64,000 nt of DNA, from assembly GCF_901709675.1 (NCBI RefSeq), contig NC_051089.1:13257976-13321975 (forward strand). The letters run 5' to 3'. Within the stretch, counting starts at the first letter, position 1; each line of letters opens with the position of its first letter. Below the pieces are notes generated by a model. It saw nothing but the letters and a program-made list of their open reading frames with translations. It ran no database searches and was not told the DNA's origin. Made by a program: the position numbers and the translations under genes. This document shows positions 25,365 to 38,328 of this stretch, piece by piece. Origin of the DNA: Syngnathus acus. Its lineage: Eukaryota; Chordata; Actinopteri; Syngnathiformes; Syngnathidae.

Positions 25365-25560
25365 TATATATGCAAATGTTTGGGCACCCCTGATCATTTT
25401 CATGATTTTCCTTTTTAAATCATTGATTGTTTGGATCAGCAATTTCAGTTAAATATATCATATAGCAGACAAACACAGTGATATTTGAGAAGTGAAATGA
25501 AGTCTATAGGGTTTGCAGAAAGTGTGCAATCATTACTTGAACAAAAGTAGGCAGGTGCAC
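25365..25560. mobile_element. Tc1-like transposon terminal fragment
   Basis: The text tttgggcacccctgatcat, ttttcatgattttcctttt, ggatcagcaatttcagttaa and aggcaggtgcacaaat matches the left end of a common fish Tc1-like element whose terminus reads '...TTTGGGCACCCCTGATCATTTTCATGATTTTCC...'. The rest of the element, including the transposase, is missing. Recognition from memory; the boundaries are approximate. Confidence 0.7.
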
Positions 25561-26148
25561 AAATGATTTATGATTTTCAATGATTTAACAATCAAGTGTG
25601 GTTTCTCACAGGGATAAAAGGACAATCATCCATTCTTTGCAAATCACTGTAAATATTCCAGAAATACTATAATTATCCAACGGATTGTTGCAAAGATGAA
25701 AAGATGCCTCACATTGAGCCTATTTTTTTTTCCTATATCTTTTTCGGCTTCTCCATTTCTTAAATTGTCCGTGTTTCTCAGAGGGGCCTTTGGATCTATA
25801 ATTAGGAGGATATTCCAGAGGCATTTCATTTGTTAGCAGCAGGAGTTTATTGTAGCTATATCTTTAATCATAAGCACTGGGAGTATTTCTGAAGGAAATG
25901 GCGCTGGGTGAAAAGGTCTGAGTTGGTTTATTATTTGGATTCATTCTTTGTATTTTACGTTTTGCAATTTATTTGCTGTAATTCCCTGTTACGTTATGAT
26001 TGGCATACTTGTTCATACACTATGGTTATCCCTTGAAACACAGTTTTGTCCTGCCTGCATTTCTGCTGTTAAGACAGGGAACGTGACAGTTCTGAACAGT
26101 CTATACCATAATTGAGATCCAGCGAACGGCTATCAATCAAAACCGAAC

Positions 26149-26417
26149 GCTGATTGGTTATTGGACTTGTGTGCACATCACTTACCTTCCATAATTAATA
26201 ACGTTTAACGATGTGAAGCAATTTGATTTACCTTATCATGTATTAAAAGTGCTCTACAAATAGTGTAATTGTTTATTTGTTTGATTGATTAATCGCTGAT
26301 TAGTTATTGGACTTGTGTGCACATCACTTACCTTCCATAATTAATGACATTTAACAATGTGAAGCACATTTAACAATGTGAAGCACTGTGATTTACCTTA
26401 TCATGTATGCTCTACAA
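26149..26417 (+). repeat. Two-copy tandem duplication, unit 146 bp
   Basis: Starts at 26149 and 26295 share gctgattggttattggactt (one mismatch), then gtgtgcacatcacttacctt and ccataattaat. Near the end of each copy are accttatcatgtat and gctctacaaat. The second unit carries an extra internal repeat of acatttaacaatgtgaagca. The phrase gtgctctacaaat resembles LINE/SINE 3' tails. Confidence 0.85.
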
Positions 26418-26418
26418 A

Positions 26419-26452
26419 TTGATTGATTGATTGATTGATTGATCGATTGATT
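26419..26452. repeat. (TTGA)n microsatellite
   Basis: About eight attg/ttga units with one cga interruption, immediately after the tandem duplication. Confidence 0.9.
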
Positions 26453-26479
26453 TGAACATACATGCACTTGGCACTTAGA

Positions 26480-26745
26480 CACCGTAGACCGCAGTTTGAT
26501 GATGGACTTTGTGAGGGCGTCATTGGAATTGAGGCTGCATGTCTTGGACACTTGAGTGAAGAAAGGGATGGAGCCGTCAAATGATCACTACCTGGTGGTG
26601 TCTCAGCTCTGATGGTGGGGGAAGATGCCACCTAGCAGACCCAAATGCATTGTGGGGGTCTGTTGGAAACGAAGGAGGAAAGAGGCGGGTCCCTCCAAAT
26701 GGACAATGTTCCGTGCCTCCGATTACACCATCAAGACTCTAGCTG
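26480..26745 (+). mobile_element. LINE fragment (non-LTR retrotransposon), decayed
   Basis: The phrases ctctgatggtgggggaagat, gcagacccaaatgcattgtg, ggtctgttggaaacg and ggacaatgttccgtgcctcc follow, in order and on the plus strand, the 5' coding part of a very common fish LINE. Frames are broken by stops. Two short plus frames at 26625-26843 are remnants of it. Confidence 0.65.
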
Positions 26746-26849
26746 TTCACCAGCTATTACCAACTCTTGGCAGACAACAACATACTGCCCATGTTGGGCA
26801 GCTATGGCTCAGTTCAGAGAGCAGATTGCCCACTGACTGTTAGAATCGT

Positions 26850-28784
26850 TGCTGTTTTGCTTTTGCTGCACCAGCAAAACCATGCAAGTCTATACTGTTT
26901 TTTGGGTTTGAATCGAGGTGGTTGAGATGATTGAAATAAGGATAAAAACCACAAACTGCATTTTCTACGTGGAATTGACAATCAAGTATGCAGTTACTAC
27001 GTGTGTTTTCTGACTTCAGCACATGGAAGAATATGTCCCAATATTATCTGCTGTATCCCTCTTCCTAATATATGTTTGGATACTGCGCATTTGTCCTACT
27101 TTATGCTGTTAAAATGTGTGTATGGGCAGATGTTACTTTAGTGCGCTGATACTCTCAGGGACTCTTGAGTGCATCGAAACAGCTTCATCACAGTAGACCA
27201 GAATATAGCCAATACAGCTTTACAGGCAAATGAAGGTAAGCTTTGCTTTATCTATTGATTCTATGCAAGGAAAAAGAGCAGGTGCTACATAATTGTAAAG
27301 CTTTATGACAATTTATTTTCTCCTCTGAAAATGGGAAAGGAGAACTATTAGAGCCATCGCTGCTGAAATATGATGCAAAACACACATTAAAACACTTATT
27401 TTTATTTCAGTTGGTGATCATATCAATCTGCAATACCCTCTTTCATTGCATTACTTTGTTGAGCTCCCGAAGTCAGACCTTTTTTTTTTTTTTAGCTGAT
27501 TCTCTTCTAGATATATGGGCCAGATGGACATAAAGACCACACTAGCATTTTTTCAGTGTTATAGGAAAGTTGATTCATGGTTGCACTAAAAAAAAAAAAA
27601 AAAAAGTGTAAATCTGTCTCAAAACCCAAAGCAATTTACTGGGGAAAGCTAAAGGAAGTGGGTTGGGTGACTATGAGGATTGACGAGTAGTTAGGGTCGT
27701 AAGAATGGATGTACTTATTGTATTTAAAATATAAACTGACTCTAATCATATCATTTGCAAATGTTTCTACCAGTATTAACATAATTTTGTGTCTCAGATG
27801 AGGATCACCCTTATTCACCATTTTGTGGTTATTTAGTCAACATTTTACCTCAAGCACATACATAGATTTGGTCTTTGGTCTGGTTACTTGTATTTCACCT
27901 TAGGTGAGCCGGTATTTGTCTCATGATTCAACTCAGATGATGACTAACTGTAGTTAAGACAACCTCTCTATTATGTGCAGTCTTTTTATTCATCCATTTT
28001 ATTTAGACGGGCAGAGAATAACAAACATCATGGGCATTGCTTTGACTTACTGCGCTATTCATCACGATGCAAAAAGCCTTCCAGTACTATATTACCTGGA
28101 GATTTTTTATCCAAACACCCTTAGTGATGGAAGAAAAGACTTTTATTACAATTTAGACAGAGGACACCCGAGACATTTACAAGGCATCCACAGTTATGTT
28201 GTCACTAAAGTCAAAAGCCACCCTTTTCAAACAGAGAGAAGTGAAAGTGGTGTGACACAAAAAAGGATAGAAAGGCAAAGATACTTAGAGAGACAGATGC
28301 TTAGATAGATAGATGCTTAGATAGATGTTTAGATGCTCATGCTTTTTTCACCACTAGATGTCAGCCACTCAGCAGCAATCCAAACCCCCACTTGTATTTC
28401 AAAGTGGCATTTATGACGTATCCTTGGCATTTGACCTATCCACTTGAATGATAAATGAGCACGCAAGCATAAAAGACTCCCAAGATGATGAGACAAACAA
28501 ACATCATCAATTACTTCTGAGGATGATGCTAAAAATATATTGAAGCCCAAAATTATATACTGTACAATTTACAGTTGGTATGGTGCAAAAACACTGCGTT
28601 TCTTCCAAGTTGTTCGGTAGCATAGGAATGTGAATGAATGACATGACTAACATAGTGAATCTCTCTCATGAATATCTTTGACTTGAATTGTACTGTCTTT
28701 GGCTGTGTCCTTAGATATCGTTTCATGTTATCCTTTCTGCAACCACAGCCCTTGATTCATATCAGAGGATTATATAGAGTGCCT

Positions 28785-28819
<35 letters not shown>

Positions 28820-30880
28820 TTTATTTTGCTTATACGTGGCACTAGGAACGCTCCGGACAAAACAATTAATGCAACAAAAAAATTAGAATGAAATCTCCCA
28901 GCAGGCTCTATTGACAAAAAGAGCTGACATTCTGCACCACAACTCAGAGTTGCCAGGAAGACAAAAGGGACTCTGACAAATATTTGCGGAAAATACCGGA
29001 ATTCCATCCAATGACATTTGTTTGGATTCTCTTGGCTTTGGAGTGTACCAATCTGGTTTTCGTTTTGTTTTTGTTTTTTTAGACCCTGGGATTGAATGAA
29101 AAGGTTGACGTCATTGCCCGTTATTCTTCATATCACGTAAACTTCTTAACTACTTCATCCTTCCAAAGAAAAGTCTGTGAAAGCTCGATGATTAAATGAT
29201 ACAGACTTTTTATATCAGAGTGTGGCAGCTGCGTCTGTTCAAATCTGCTCTTGGCCTGCTTTTAAGACTGGAAGTTAAGCCAATGATGGTCCTGTGATAG
29301 GAATGTTTATTGTTGTGTGACCAATTGTTGCTTGAAACCACCATTACCTATTTTGTTGAAACTCTATTTATATTTTCCTCCACATTTTTTTTTTTTGGCG
29401 TATGTGTCAGGCTGAAAATAATGCAGCCCTGACTAACTATTGGAGGGAAAAATATCCCACTGAAATTTATCACAACTTGGAGAGCAATAGTTCTTAAACT
29501 GAAACAAAATTCAATAGCATGGTTGAAGAAAATGTCCTCCTGCAGCTTTCCCCTCATTATAGAAAAATGTTCATGATTTCTCAAAATGACCACAGCAATA
29601 TTTAATAGCTATTTGAACAATGAGAAAACTTAAACCAATGCCTCGGGCTAAAGCTAAAAGCCCATTGACTAATCTCACTGCACATTTCATTTGAGTTTAT
29701 GTGACAAATGGAAAGACTTTAGCAGATAATCTGAATCATGTGCCAGACAGACTTAGATAGGCATTTTTTTTCCGTGACAAAAAAAACCCACTGCAACTTA
29801 CAATGCTTCCTTTTATATGGCTATGAGACATGTCTCGTTAAAGTTACTTTTCACTTAATAAAATTGTATGACATCGCCTCAGCTCTTGTAGCATTTGTAG
29901 AAAATAACAGCACAAATAATACAAGGATTCGCTGCAAAACTTAAAGTGTATTCATTTATAGAACAACACAGATAATATGATATATATATACTGATTCATT
30001 GAAAATGATAAAGTACTGAAAACGCAGCATGTGCTGCACTAATTAGATGTATGACCTTCCAGTTACCGCAGCCATCTTGTGTCAGTTATCATTAGCAAGT
30101 TTGGAGTTAGGCAGAGAATTGCAACCAGGAGAGTGCTGACAAAAAACCTTCGTGATGACGGTAGGGTGCAATGTGGCCAAAATCAATCAGTATGCCAAGA
30201 TGGTTCGGGAAGCTCCAAAGTCGAACGGAGTGGGGCTTGTCAACTTATTTTTTGTACTTACATGGATTAACTGGTTTTAAAAAAAGTGCGCTTGCAAAAG
30301 CCAGTCTAAAAAGTGACTTGATATTTTCAACTGTGTGCGCCAGACGTATGTCCCGGTTGAGCGTATTAATGGTGTCATTCACAAGGATCAGTACTGCCAG
30401 AGAGACAGCATGGTACATGGTCTCAGCCATCATTCATTTAGGAGGGGTGATCCAAAGATTACCGCACTGGTTCAACCGTGTTGCCAACTACCACAATATC
30501 TTACAGCATGTGGAAAGCATGCACACAAATTGAGCTCAAATAAGTGACCATGAGGCAGACTTTTAGCCGAGCTACTGAAAAACACCATTGTGCTGTCTTT
30601 GAATGGATTTTTGATTACCTGCATGACACATATTCCACAGACAGTCGTAGTGTCTGTCATGAGTGATTACACTATTGCATACAGTATGAACCTGCCATTG
30701 ACTTCTATGTTTAAAAAAAAAAAGAAAAGAAAACTGTGCTGTGGTTATAAAATTGAAAAAAATTATTTCATTGCTGCCGATTCTGTCTTACGTTTTATCG
30801 ACACCCTAGTTTGTAGTCTTTGATACCATCTCAAACCTTGCCCACGATTGTGAGTCTCATCCTTTGGCATCACACACATG
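26850..30880. other. Gene-free stretch
   Basis: No supported gene. Frames at 27973-28308 (plus, 111 codons) and 30171-30533 (plus, 120 codons) have no recognisable domain, splice context or codon bias that I can see. A CA microsatellite at 28786-28818 is listed separately. Confidence 0.45.
28786..28818. repeat. (CA)n microsatellite
   Basis: About 16 perfect CA units. Confidence 0.95.
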
Positions 30881-31615
30881 CCAGCTGGTTTCACGGTCAA
30901 CTTTCGAAAAATGCTTTCAGTTCATTCGGATCAAATATTTACAATACTTTCTTTTCCGAGTTTACCAAGTGTTCCCCAGGATTGTGTTTTTGGGCCTTTA
31001 CGTTTCCTCACTTACCTCCATCCTGTATTGAATTTTTTCCACCAAATTTCTTTCAAACTTCTTGAAACTTTATAGCAATACAACTGATCTAAACAACACT
31101 AAAATAACACTGTCTCAAGCTGACAGCTTTTGTTTCATAATTGAGTTCTTCACTTTCCCCTTCCCCCAAGAGTCTGGTCGTGATTCGTGATAGTTTCACT
31201 CTCACAAAATCACCCAGGTTTCACCTCTGTAACCAAACACTGCCACTTTTCTTGTCCTTAGCCTCATCACTTCTTGAGTCTTCGTCATAAATCTCTCAAT
31301 AACCTTCATCTGATGAAAAATGCTGAAACCCATCTGCTCACCAAAACACCTCTCCGCACTAGATCACCCATTTCTTTCAGCGACTCCAATGGCACCCAGT
31401 TATGTAAAGAATTCAGTTCAAACTTCCACATAAATTTGTCAATTCATAATCTTCCTCTTTCATATCTGTCTGACATTCTCCATAACACCACTGCTGTTTG
31501 TTCTCTTCAATTTTCCTCTTCTGTGCTGTTTACTGTGCTTTCTGTTTATCATCATGGGAAACAGCTCGGCTGCTCAACTCTAAATCTCGCTGCCGTCTGC
31601 TATCTGTAGAATTTA
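30880..31615 (+). mobile_element. LINE reverse-transcriptase fragment (CR1/L2/Rex1-like)
   Basis: The plus frame includes PSVPQDCVFGPLRFLTYLHP, matching the reverse-transcriptase block 4 motif VPQGSVLGPLLF. About 300 bases on is HLLTKTPLRTRSPISF, which matches the C-terminal LTRT..RSPI.H region of the same polyproteins, and later sequence keeps the expected order. Frameshifts and stops break it throughout. The clade is inferred. Confidence 0.75.
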
Positions 31616-31639
31616 ATCATCCTAACTTTAAAAAAAATC

Positions 31640-34280
31640 ATACTCAAAAGTCACCCTGACAGACGGATTTTAGAATGGATGTATGGACATGGAACCTGTT
31701 TATAACACAAATGAAGACTTTTAGTTCTTATGATGCCCCTTTCTCATGTTTGTAGCAATTGTCTGGTTTTGTTTTAGTTCTGACAATTCACAAGTTGTTA
31801 ATAGGAACAATAGCAGAAAATCCAAAAACATATACCTAAGCGTTTTATGGCCACATTTGGTGTTATGCCTCCTGTCTGGAGTCAAGTTTACCTTGGGGAA
31901 CTTTACAGAGACACTGAAAGTGAAAATGCGAGAGTAAAGACAAGGAAACCATGTTGTATGGAACTAATCACAGTCCCCTGCTGGATTTTATTTTCTTGTG
32001 ACCTTAGGGAAAGAACTTAACAGCCAAAACAAGGTGTTATTCAATCAGTTGTGACAACAATAATTCTATCAGAATCTTTAAAACAGATGTTTGCATTGAC
32101 GATGAAAAACAAAAGATAAGTTTTAGACTCTGTGTCACTTCAAAATGCGAACAATTCTGCAGACTCGTTTTTGCAATGACGGAGAATTCAGAGCAGCTCG
32201 CTCAGGGCCTGGTTCTATTGATCTGGTGTATTGTTTATGGACTTGTTGCCAAAGTGAATTGTCTCTGTGACCTCTGTTTTGATCGTTTGTTACAAAGAGA
32301 CACTTTCTTCTCCAGACACTGGGAAATTAAGTGCAAAAGTGTTTCAACTACACCCACTGTAATTTAGTTTTTTACCTTAGTTTACAATCCAATTATTGAC
32401 ATGCTGAGTGTCTGATGGGCTGCCAATTTACATGTGTTGCAGCCTTGGAGCACGTTCGGCCTATCAAAGTCAAAAGCATCACATTCATTTCTATTTCTGG
32501 CTCTATAGCTGTAGGTATTAGTTCTCCTATGGTAGTGACAGACCGATTCACGTGGTCGAAATAAAACTATTAAATGTGTTTCTTTTATAGTCATGGTGGA
32601 CAACTTATTTGGAGTCAACATTTGTCACCAGTTGGAGCACAAAATGGCTCAAAATAATTGTAGGAGGAGAACATTTGTCTTATGGGACTAAATGTGGAAT
32701 CTAATCAAAAGAACTTTGCATTTCTTACGTAATTCAATAAATGTGTTATGTGATAATCATGGCCAGGTGGTCCCAATGCCATCAATGTTGCTCAACCAGC
32801 AAATCTCCATTCAAAAGAGCTAAAAACATTTCTGCGTCGTGTTCTGTCAACGTCAATTATCACTCCCACCCCTTTTCACGTTTGTATGAACAAGGATGTT
32901 AATATTTTCTTATATTATCACTAGATGTTAATGTTTGATGAAGCAATCAAACATCTCATCTACTCATTTCCACTCTGACCTTCACTCCTTGTCTGCATAT
33001 CATCATGTTGCACTACATTTCACAATTTAGTGAAGCATTCACATGTAATTTCGCTGTACATTCTTCTTGTGTAAGAAAAACATTGTTCTGCACTAAGACA
33101 GCTGTTAAAATACTTTGTGCTGTCTCAGACATTGTTGAGACGTGTGTCGATGTGACAACTTGGATAAAAGTTCCACTTGTTAGGGTTTTGTGGTGATGGT
33201 GGTAAATGTGCAGGACGCCAGTACAAAGAAGCAAAGAGGCAAGGCAGGACAAATCTTAACACAAAAAAATAAAAATCAAAACCACAAAATGACAATCAAG
33301 TCACTTCGGAAAAGAAATATCTGAATGCTTAATTCCCAAAGTCCTAAAAATCAAGATTCAAAGTAGCAAAGAAAAAAAAACACTTGTCACATCAGGAAAC
33401 ATGAAAAAAACTACTAGAAATGTGACATGCAACAAAAAAATGATCAAACAAAAAATTAGCAGACAACTAAATACAAACAAATTGGCAAGACGACAAGACA
33501 CAATAAATATGTGACTGGAGGAATCTGATTGATAGACAAAAGGAACTGGGCTGACAAGACAAGGTGGAGGCAAAAACAAGTTGTTATGATCAGGAGACAT
33601 AAAGAAACAAGACAAAACATAAAACAAAACAAAAAATTTTGACACATTTTAAAACAAATTTATTAACTGATCAATAAATTTAATTTGAGTACTATGCCAT
33701 GAAAAGTTGAATTGTGAAAGAGGATCTCTGCTCTCTGGAAGGACTGAAAATAGGGTCATTGCTTTTCCAAAAGGTCAGATTTCGAGCTCCACAACATTAC
33801 CACTTTTTCGGCTAGATTTTGTCATTCAAAGCAGGGCGTCGTCATTACCGAGTAGCTAGAAACTTTGCCACCCGGTCTCCAAGCTGTCTTCATCATAATT
33901 GCCTTTATTGGCTTGGGCAGGACTCTTGTCATCACTGTCAGTGTGCAGAAAACCGCCAGCAACGTTCTTTCACGCTATAAAATTTCTGGTAATCATTTTC
34001 ATCAAATTTGTGGCTTCAATTCAGTTGCGCCGACTGGCCTTGCTGCTTTGTATATTGATTTTTCTCTCTATTCCACGTGTGTATGGCTGTGCGTCATTCT
34101 TTCCATCCACATTCAAATTAGGTCCCTAAAGTTATGATCTTTTCAATCAGACACTCACTGAACAACCTTGTTCTCAGAATGATTTGATTACAACCTGGAC
34201 ACAGTGTTGTCTTTGGATCTGATTTTCTTCATGCAATTTCACTGTGTCACTCCTGGGCTGGGCATGCATTCTACAATTGT
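31640..34280. other. Gene-free stretch
   Basis: No supported gene. An A/C-rich segment at 33250-33660 gives long, low-complexity minus-strand frames rich in Phe, Leu and Val (33358-33647), which are compositional and not genes. Confidence 0.45.
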
Positions 34281-34289
34281 ATCTAGTAT

Positions 34290-34365
34290 TGGCAGCATTT
34301 TAGTGGAGTGGTTTGCATCCCTGCCACATGGTTTTGAGATCCAAGGTTCGAATCTCATGAGACAA
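34290..34365 (+). repeat. tRNA-like SINE head, degenerate
   Basis: The sequence agtggtttgcatccctgcca, then ggttcgaatct, has the spacing of a tRNA-derived promoter (A-box-like, B box ggttcgaatc). It resembles fish SINE or dispersed repeats reading '...GTGGTTAGCAT...GGTTCGAATCC...'. It cannot fold into a complete tRNA, so it is not called a tRNA gene. Confidence 0.5.
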
Positions 34366-34559
34366 TTGACTCACAAACAGTGCCCGGGCTTACCTGGTCT
34401 TTCGACCAAAAGTCAGCAGAGATAGACTTAAGCTTGTCGATAGAGTTCGCTGTCGGTTTGACATACTTTTGGCAGCTTTACTCCTAATCGCCTAGTTCTG
34501 TCTTCCACAATGTGTTAAGGCCTTGATAAACTGCCAAGTTTTGAATTAGATTCCTACAA

Positions 34560-37075
34560 GTGGATTTTTTTTTTTTTTCTATTTTAAATATGTGACTGCA
34601 TTGGACTGCCAGTGGTTTTAATTAGTTTGGGCGTTTGGCCATTTAGTTGGCTTTATCTGAAAACAGATACAAACGGTGCCGTTTTGCCTACCGTATTTGT
34701 TTTCCTAACAATGGTGTTTTATAGAATTAAAAAAGGCCTGGTAGCTTTTGATTATATGTAATGCTGTTTCTGTTCAGGGAGTAAAAATAATCATGTTGGA
34801 TAACAGCACTTACAATTTTGTGATTCTCAGAACAGTGCTTGCTTTAATATATTCCTGGAATAGACGAGGACACACATGTAGTAGTGCCTAGCGGAGTAAA
34901 ATGAAAAGATTTTTATGAAATATTTGTACGTATCCATTTTCAAGTGTTTAGTAATTGTCTAATTCCAGTAACAAGTGTGTTGAGGCTGTTGTTGGAAAGC
35001 CTCCAGCATATACATAATTTCGGTACTCAAAGGACGGAAAGCAACAAGAGTTGACCTTTATTGGGGCTAAAATGTTTTCTAATCACTTAATATTTGCCCT
35101 GAGTTCCTTGTGGAATTAGACAATTCTTCGCAGTTGTTTCAATTGGCTAACTGTGATTTTGTCGACTGCATTTTACATGTTAAATTGTATGCATATGTTG
35201 TCCAACTCAACAATCATGTGCTTTGAATGTAATTTTATATATCAACTCCTTTTCATGCATGATTGGAAACACAGCCTTCGATTACAAAGCAAAAACATTG
35301 CTCCTGTTTGAAATGAAAGTGACTTGTGATGGAACATACTATAGAGAATGATGGATTGTATGATTGACTAGCTGGTTTTAGAATTTTTTTTTGTGTGTTT
35401 ACGAATGATCAAATTGTTATTTAATTGTAATTCTGATTCATGGTTGTTGTGACTCCTTTTAGCTTCCTGTTTGTGTAAATCATGAAACACATCATGACGC
35501 ATGTATTTGTAGTCGTGTGTTTATAATTAAGTGGTTCGTCTAAAAGAGAGTGTTTTACGTCATTAGTTTCTGTGGTGAATCATTTTGAGCAATTAAATTC
35601 TTGAAGAACCCCTAAAAAAAACCTCGGCCTGCAAAGTACTTCAATTTAATTCAAGTAAGTTTCCACTGAAGCAGAAATGATACATCGTCGTTACATGGTT
35701 GTCCAGCATAAAGATAAGAAAGAAGTAAGATAAACAGAATATTGGCTGATCTTAAAAAATGTTTTGATTTATCAATCTGGACTGACCAATGCCAACAGGC
35801 ATTTGTGGTTGCTTGTCAAAAGTGTCTTAATTTATATACTATAGCAAGTCAAGGGAAACGAGGATGACTATGTAGAGCAACAGCTGAGGTGTGTCAGAAT
35901 ACAGAAAAAAAAAGATCTTGACACATAAGAACATGGAATGGAATAATGTATAAAACAAGCTGTCAAAAACAAATATGAAAATATTTTACTTTTAGACATT
36001 CTTCATTACAACTAGAAGTGTAAAAATAGGTTCTAAGAACACAACAGAGGAAAAAGAGACATTTTATGGAACGAAAAATCATGAAAAGCGTGTACTCTAT
36101 AATGACACCAGCTTGTTCAACCTTCTGGATCTTCTGATTTGGTGCAGTTAGTGAAACCTCGAATCCGGTTTCACATCCTTTAATGAGCCAAAGCATCTAA
36201 CAAAAAGATTGAAATGCCCAAATTCACAAAACATCAGGATCGTTATCCGGCTCTTTCAGAGCTTGCCGATGAGCCGATCATTTAAATCAGATGTGTTGGA
36301 TGAGGAGAAACATGGCAACATGGCAACATGGCGGCCCTCGAGGACCAGAGCTGGACATGCCTGATTTAACCTTATTTTACACAAATTTCATTAAATAAAA
36401 GTGCTCGCTTATCCACTAATGGTAAACAGAACCATTTATTGAATATCAGAGGAACAACGACAAAAGCATAGTTTTCTTTCATGCGGTAAATATAAAGCAT
36501 AAAAAAATTGGAAACCTGGCAAATGAACTTTGGGCCAAGATGCCACAGAAAAATGTTTCCCTATTTTTCATAACCAAATGTTGGCAGTATGCATGCATTA
36601 TTAAGTAAGTGTGTATGAAACTGGTTGTACACATGGCTACACTCCACCAGACTATTGCACATACGGAACTTGTAAGAGTCTGCGCTACTGACACCATCCT
36701 GTCATCACTCGTTTTGCTGGGTCACTTCTTTGGCTTGAAATAATGTGGTAGACTGTTAGAAGTCGATGGTTTAAAGTGTGCATGGTGTCTGGACCTGATT
36801 TGAATCAAACTGTGACATAAGGGTAGTTTCTAGTGATTCCAGATGTTCAACCGAAAAAGTTTTTATTGCGGTTGTTCAAACACGACGAAAGTGAGGTACT
36901 TTTTCTTTGTGGTTTAAAATATATTTTTTAAATATTCAGCACAATTCTGTGTCTGAATTTGTTTCGAAGAGGTTGGACGAGCCTCGGTGAGCGTATCCAT
37001 CCCAACGACTGTTCGCAAGTTAGCTTTACATCGATTTTTTTTTCTTTCAAATACAGTATTGACTCACTTTCACCC
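34560..37075. other. Gene-free stretch
   Basis: AT-rich, with no supported gene. One hAT-end-like repeat lies at 36240-36366 (listed separately). Confidence 0.45.
36240..36366 (+). repeat. Dispersed repeat with hAT-like end
   Basis: The text tgagccgatcatttaaatca, then gtgtgttggatgagg, then ggccctcgaggaccagagct followed by ggacatgcctg, follows a common fish repeat ending '...CCCTCGAGGACCAG..TTGGACACCCCTG'. The word gcaacatg is duplicated inside. Confidence 0.6.
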
Positions 37076-37079
37076 AAAA

Positions 37080-37600
37080 GGTGCAAAGTCTACCACATTG
37101 TTACTTCACATTTCCGTTCCAAAACACTCAATAAGCATGTGGGAAGTGATGACACTAATTCTTGAGGCTTTGTAGGTGGAATTTTTTCTTATTTTTGCTT
37201 GATGTGCTACTTAAGTTTCTCAGCAGCCTGGTGTCTCCATCGTTGTATATTGTACTTCATAATGCAATGTTCAATAAGAGACAGGTCTGGACTGCTGGCA
37301 AGCCAGTCTTGTGCACACACAAACGCGACATCCATGATTTCCCAAAACAATTTCAAATGTGTAGTCATCAGACCGATGCACACTTTTTCATTCTTCAGAT
37401 GAGCTCGGGCCCGCACAAGTCAACGACGTTTCTGGGTGTTGCTGACAAATGATTGATTAAAAGTCTCTGTGATATATTTCAATCAACAGTTTTCCAGCAT
37501 TCCCCAACTTTCCCCAGTCTTTTGTAGCCCATGCCCCAGTTTTTTGACAAGGCGTCAAAGGCATCCGATTCAAAATGTGAGAATATATCTAATCGGAAAA
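37080..37600 (+). mobile_element. Decayed Tc1-like DNA transposon, copy B
   Basis: Plus-strand landmarks in order: ctaccacattgttac, cactcaataagcatgtggga, gctttgtaggtggaat, tttttgcttgatgtgctact, gacaggtctggactgctggc, catcagaccgatgcacactt, cagatgagctcgggcccgca, gtttctgggtgttgctgaca, and a 3' end near 37600. The minus frame at 37207-37416 reads SSPDLSLIEHC, a worn form of the Tc1 transposase motif SPDLSPIE that carries the third acidic catalytic residue. So the transposase strand here is minus. Much of the coding part is deleted. Confidence 0.75.
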
Positions 37601-37609
37601 TGCACAATA

Positions 37610-38253
37610 GAAATTTGATAGATTTTGGTTCTTAACCAGGGGAGACTAAGAGTCTTGACGGGTGTAGTGTGTGGCAGAACCATCTTTGCAAACAGAGTCA
37701 AGTCCGACCCAATTATTCATGACACTTTTTGCCAATAAGCACATCTGCCAGTTTCAAGCTGCCAGGTCAGCTCACCATGTCATTCATTACCTGTTAAACA
37801 TCCGTCCCCAGTCACATCCTGCAATTAAGCCTGCGCCTAATCATCAGCTTCTGCCACTCCTGCGTCTCCATCTCGCTCCCCTTAATTAAACACTCGGCAT
37901 GTGAAGCTGCTGTCAAGCTGTAGCTGCGTGAACTGTGCAATTGTACGCTTTTGCACAAAGAAGTCGACTCCCTTTCTACCTCACAGTTCTTGTTTGTTTT
38001 CACAGTTTACCTCTAATTTGCCACACAATAATGTTGCTTCTGTTTCTTACCAAGTCACTTCAGCTACAAGAGGAAGCACAAATTGGGTGAGCTTGCATTA
38101 GAGAGCAATGATATGTGCTGTTACTGTTAATAACTTTCACAGCCTTCGTTCATTTAATGGCACATTACTGTGTGAGTGTCTTTCGAGTTCATTTCAGATT
38201 GATTAGATAAAAATGACAATGCCTTTAATTACATTCAAAACTGGGTAGTATAC

Positions 38254-38328
<75 letters not shown>

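Noticed and set aside
30171-30533. Plus frame of 120 codons as a gene
   Set aside because: Other frames on both strands overlap it, no domain is recognisable, and no flanking gene structure is visible.
33358-33647. Minus-strand frames rich in Phe/Leu that look like membrane proteins
   Set aside because: They translate an A/C-rich low-complexity stretch; there are no other coding signs.
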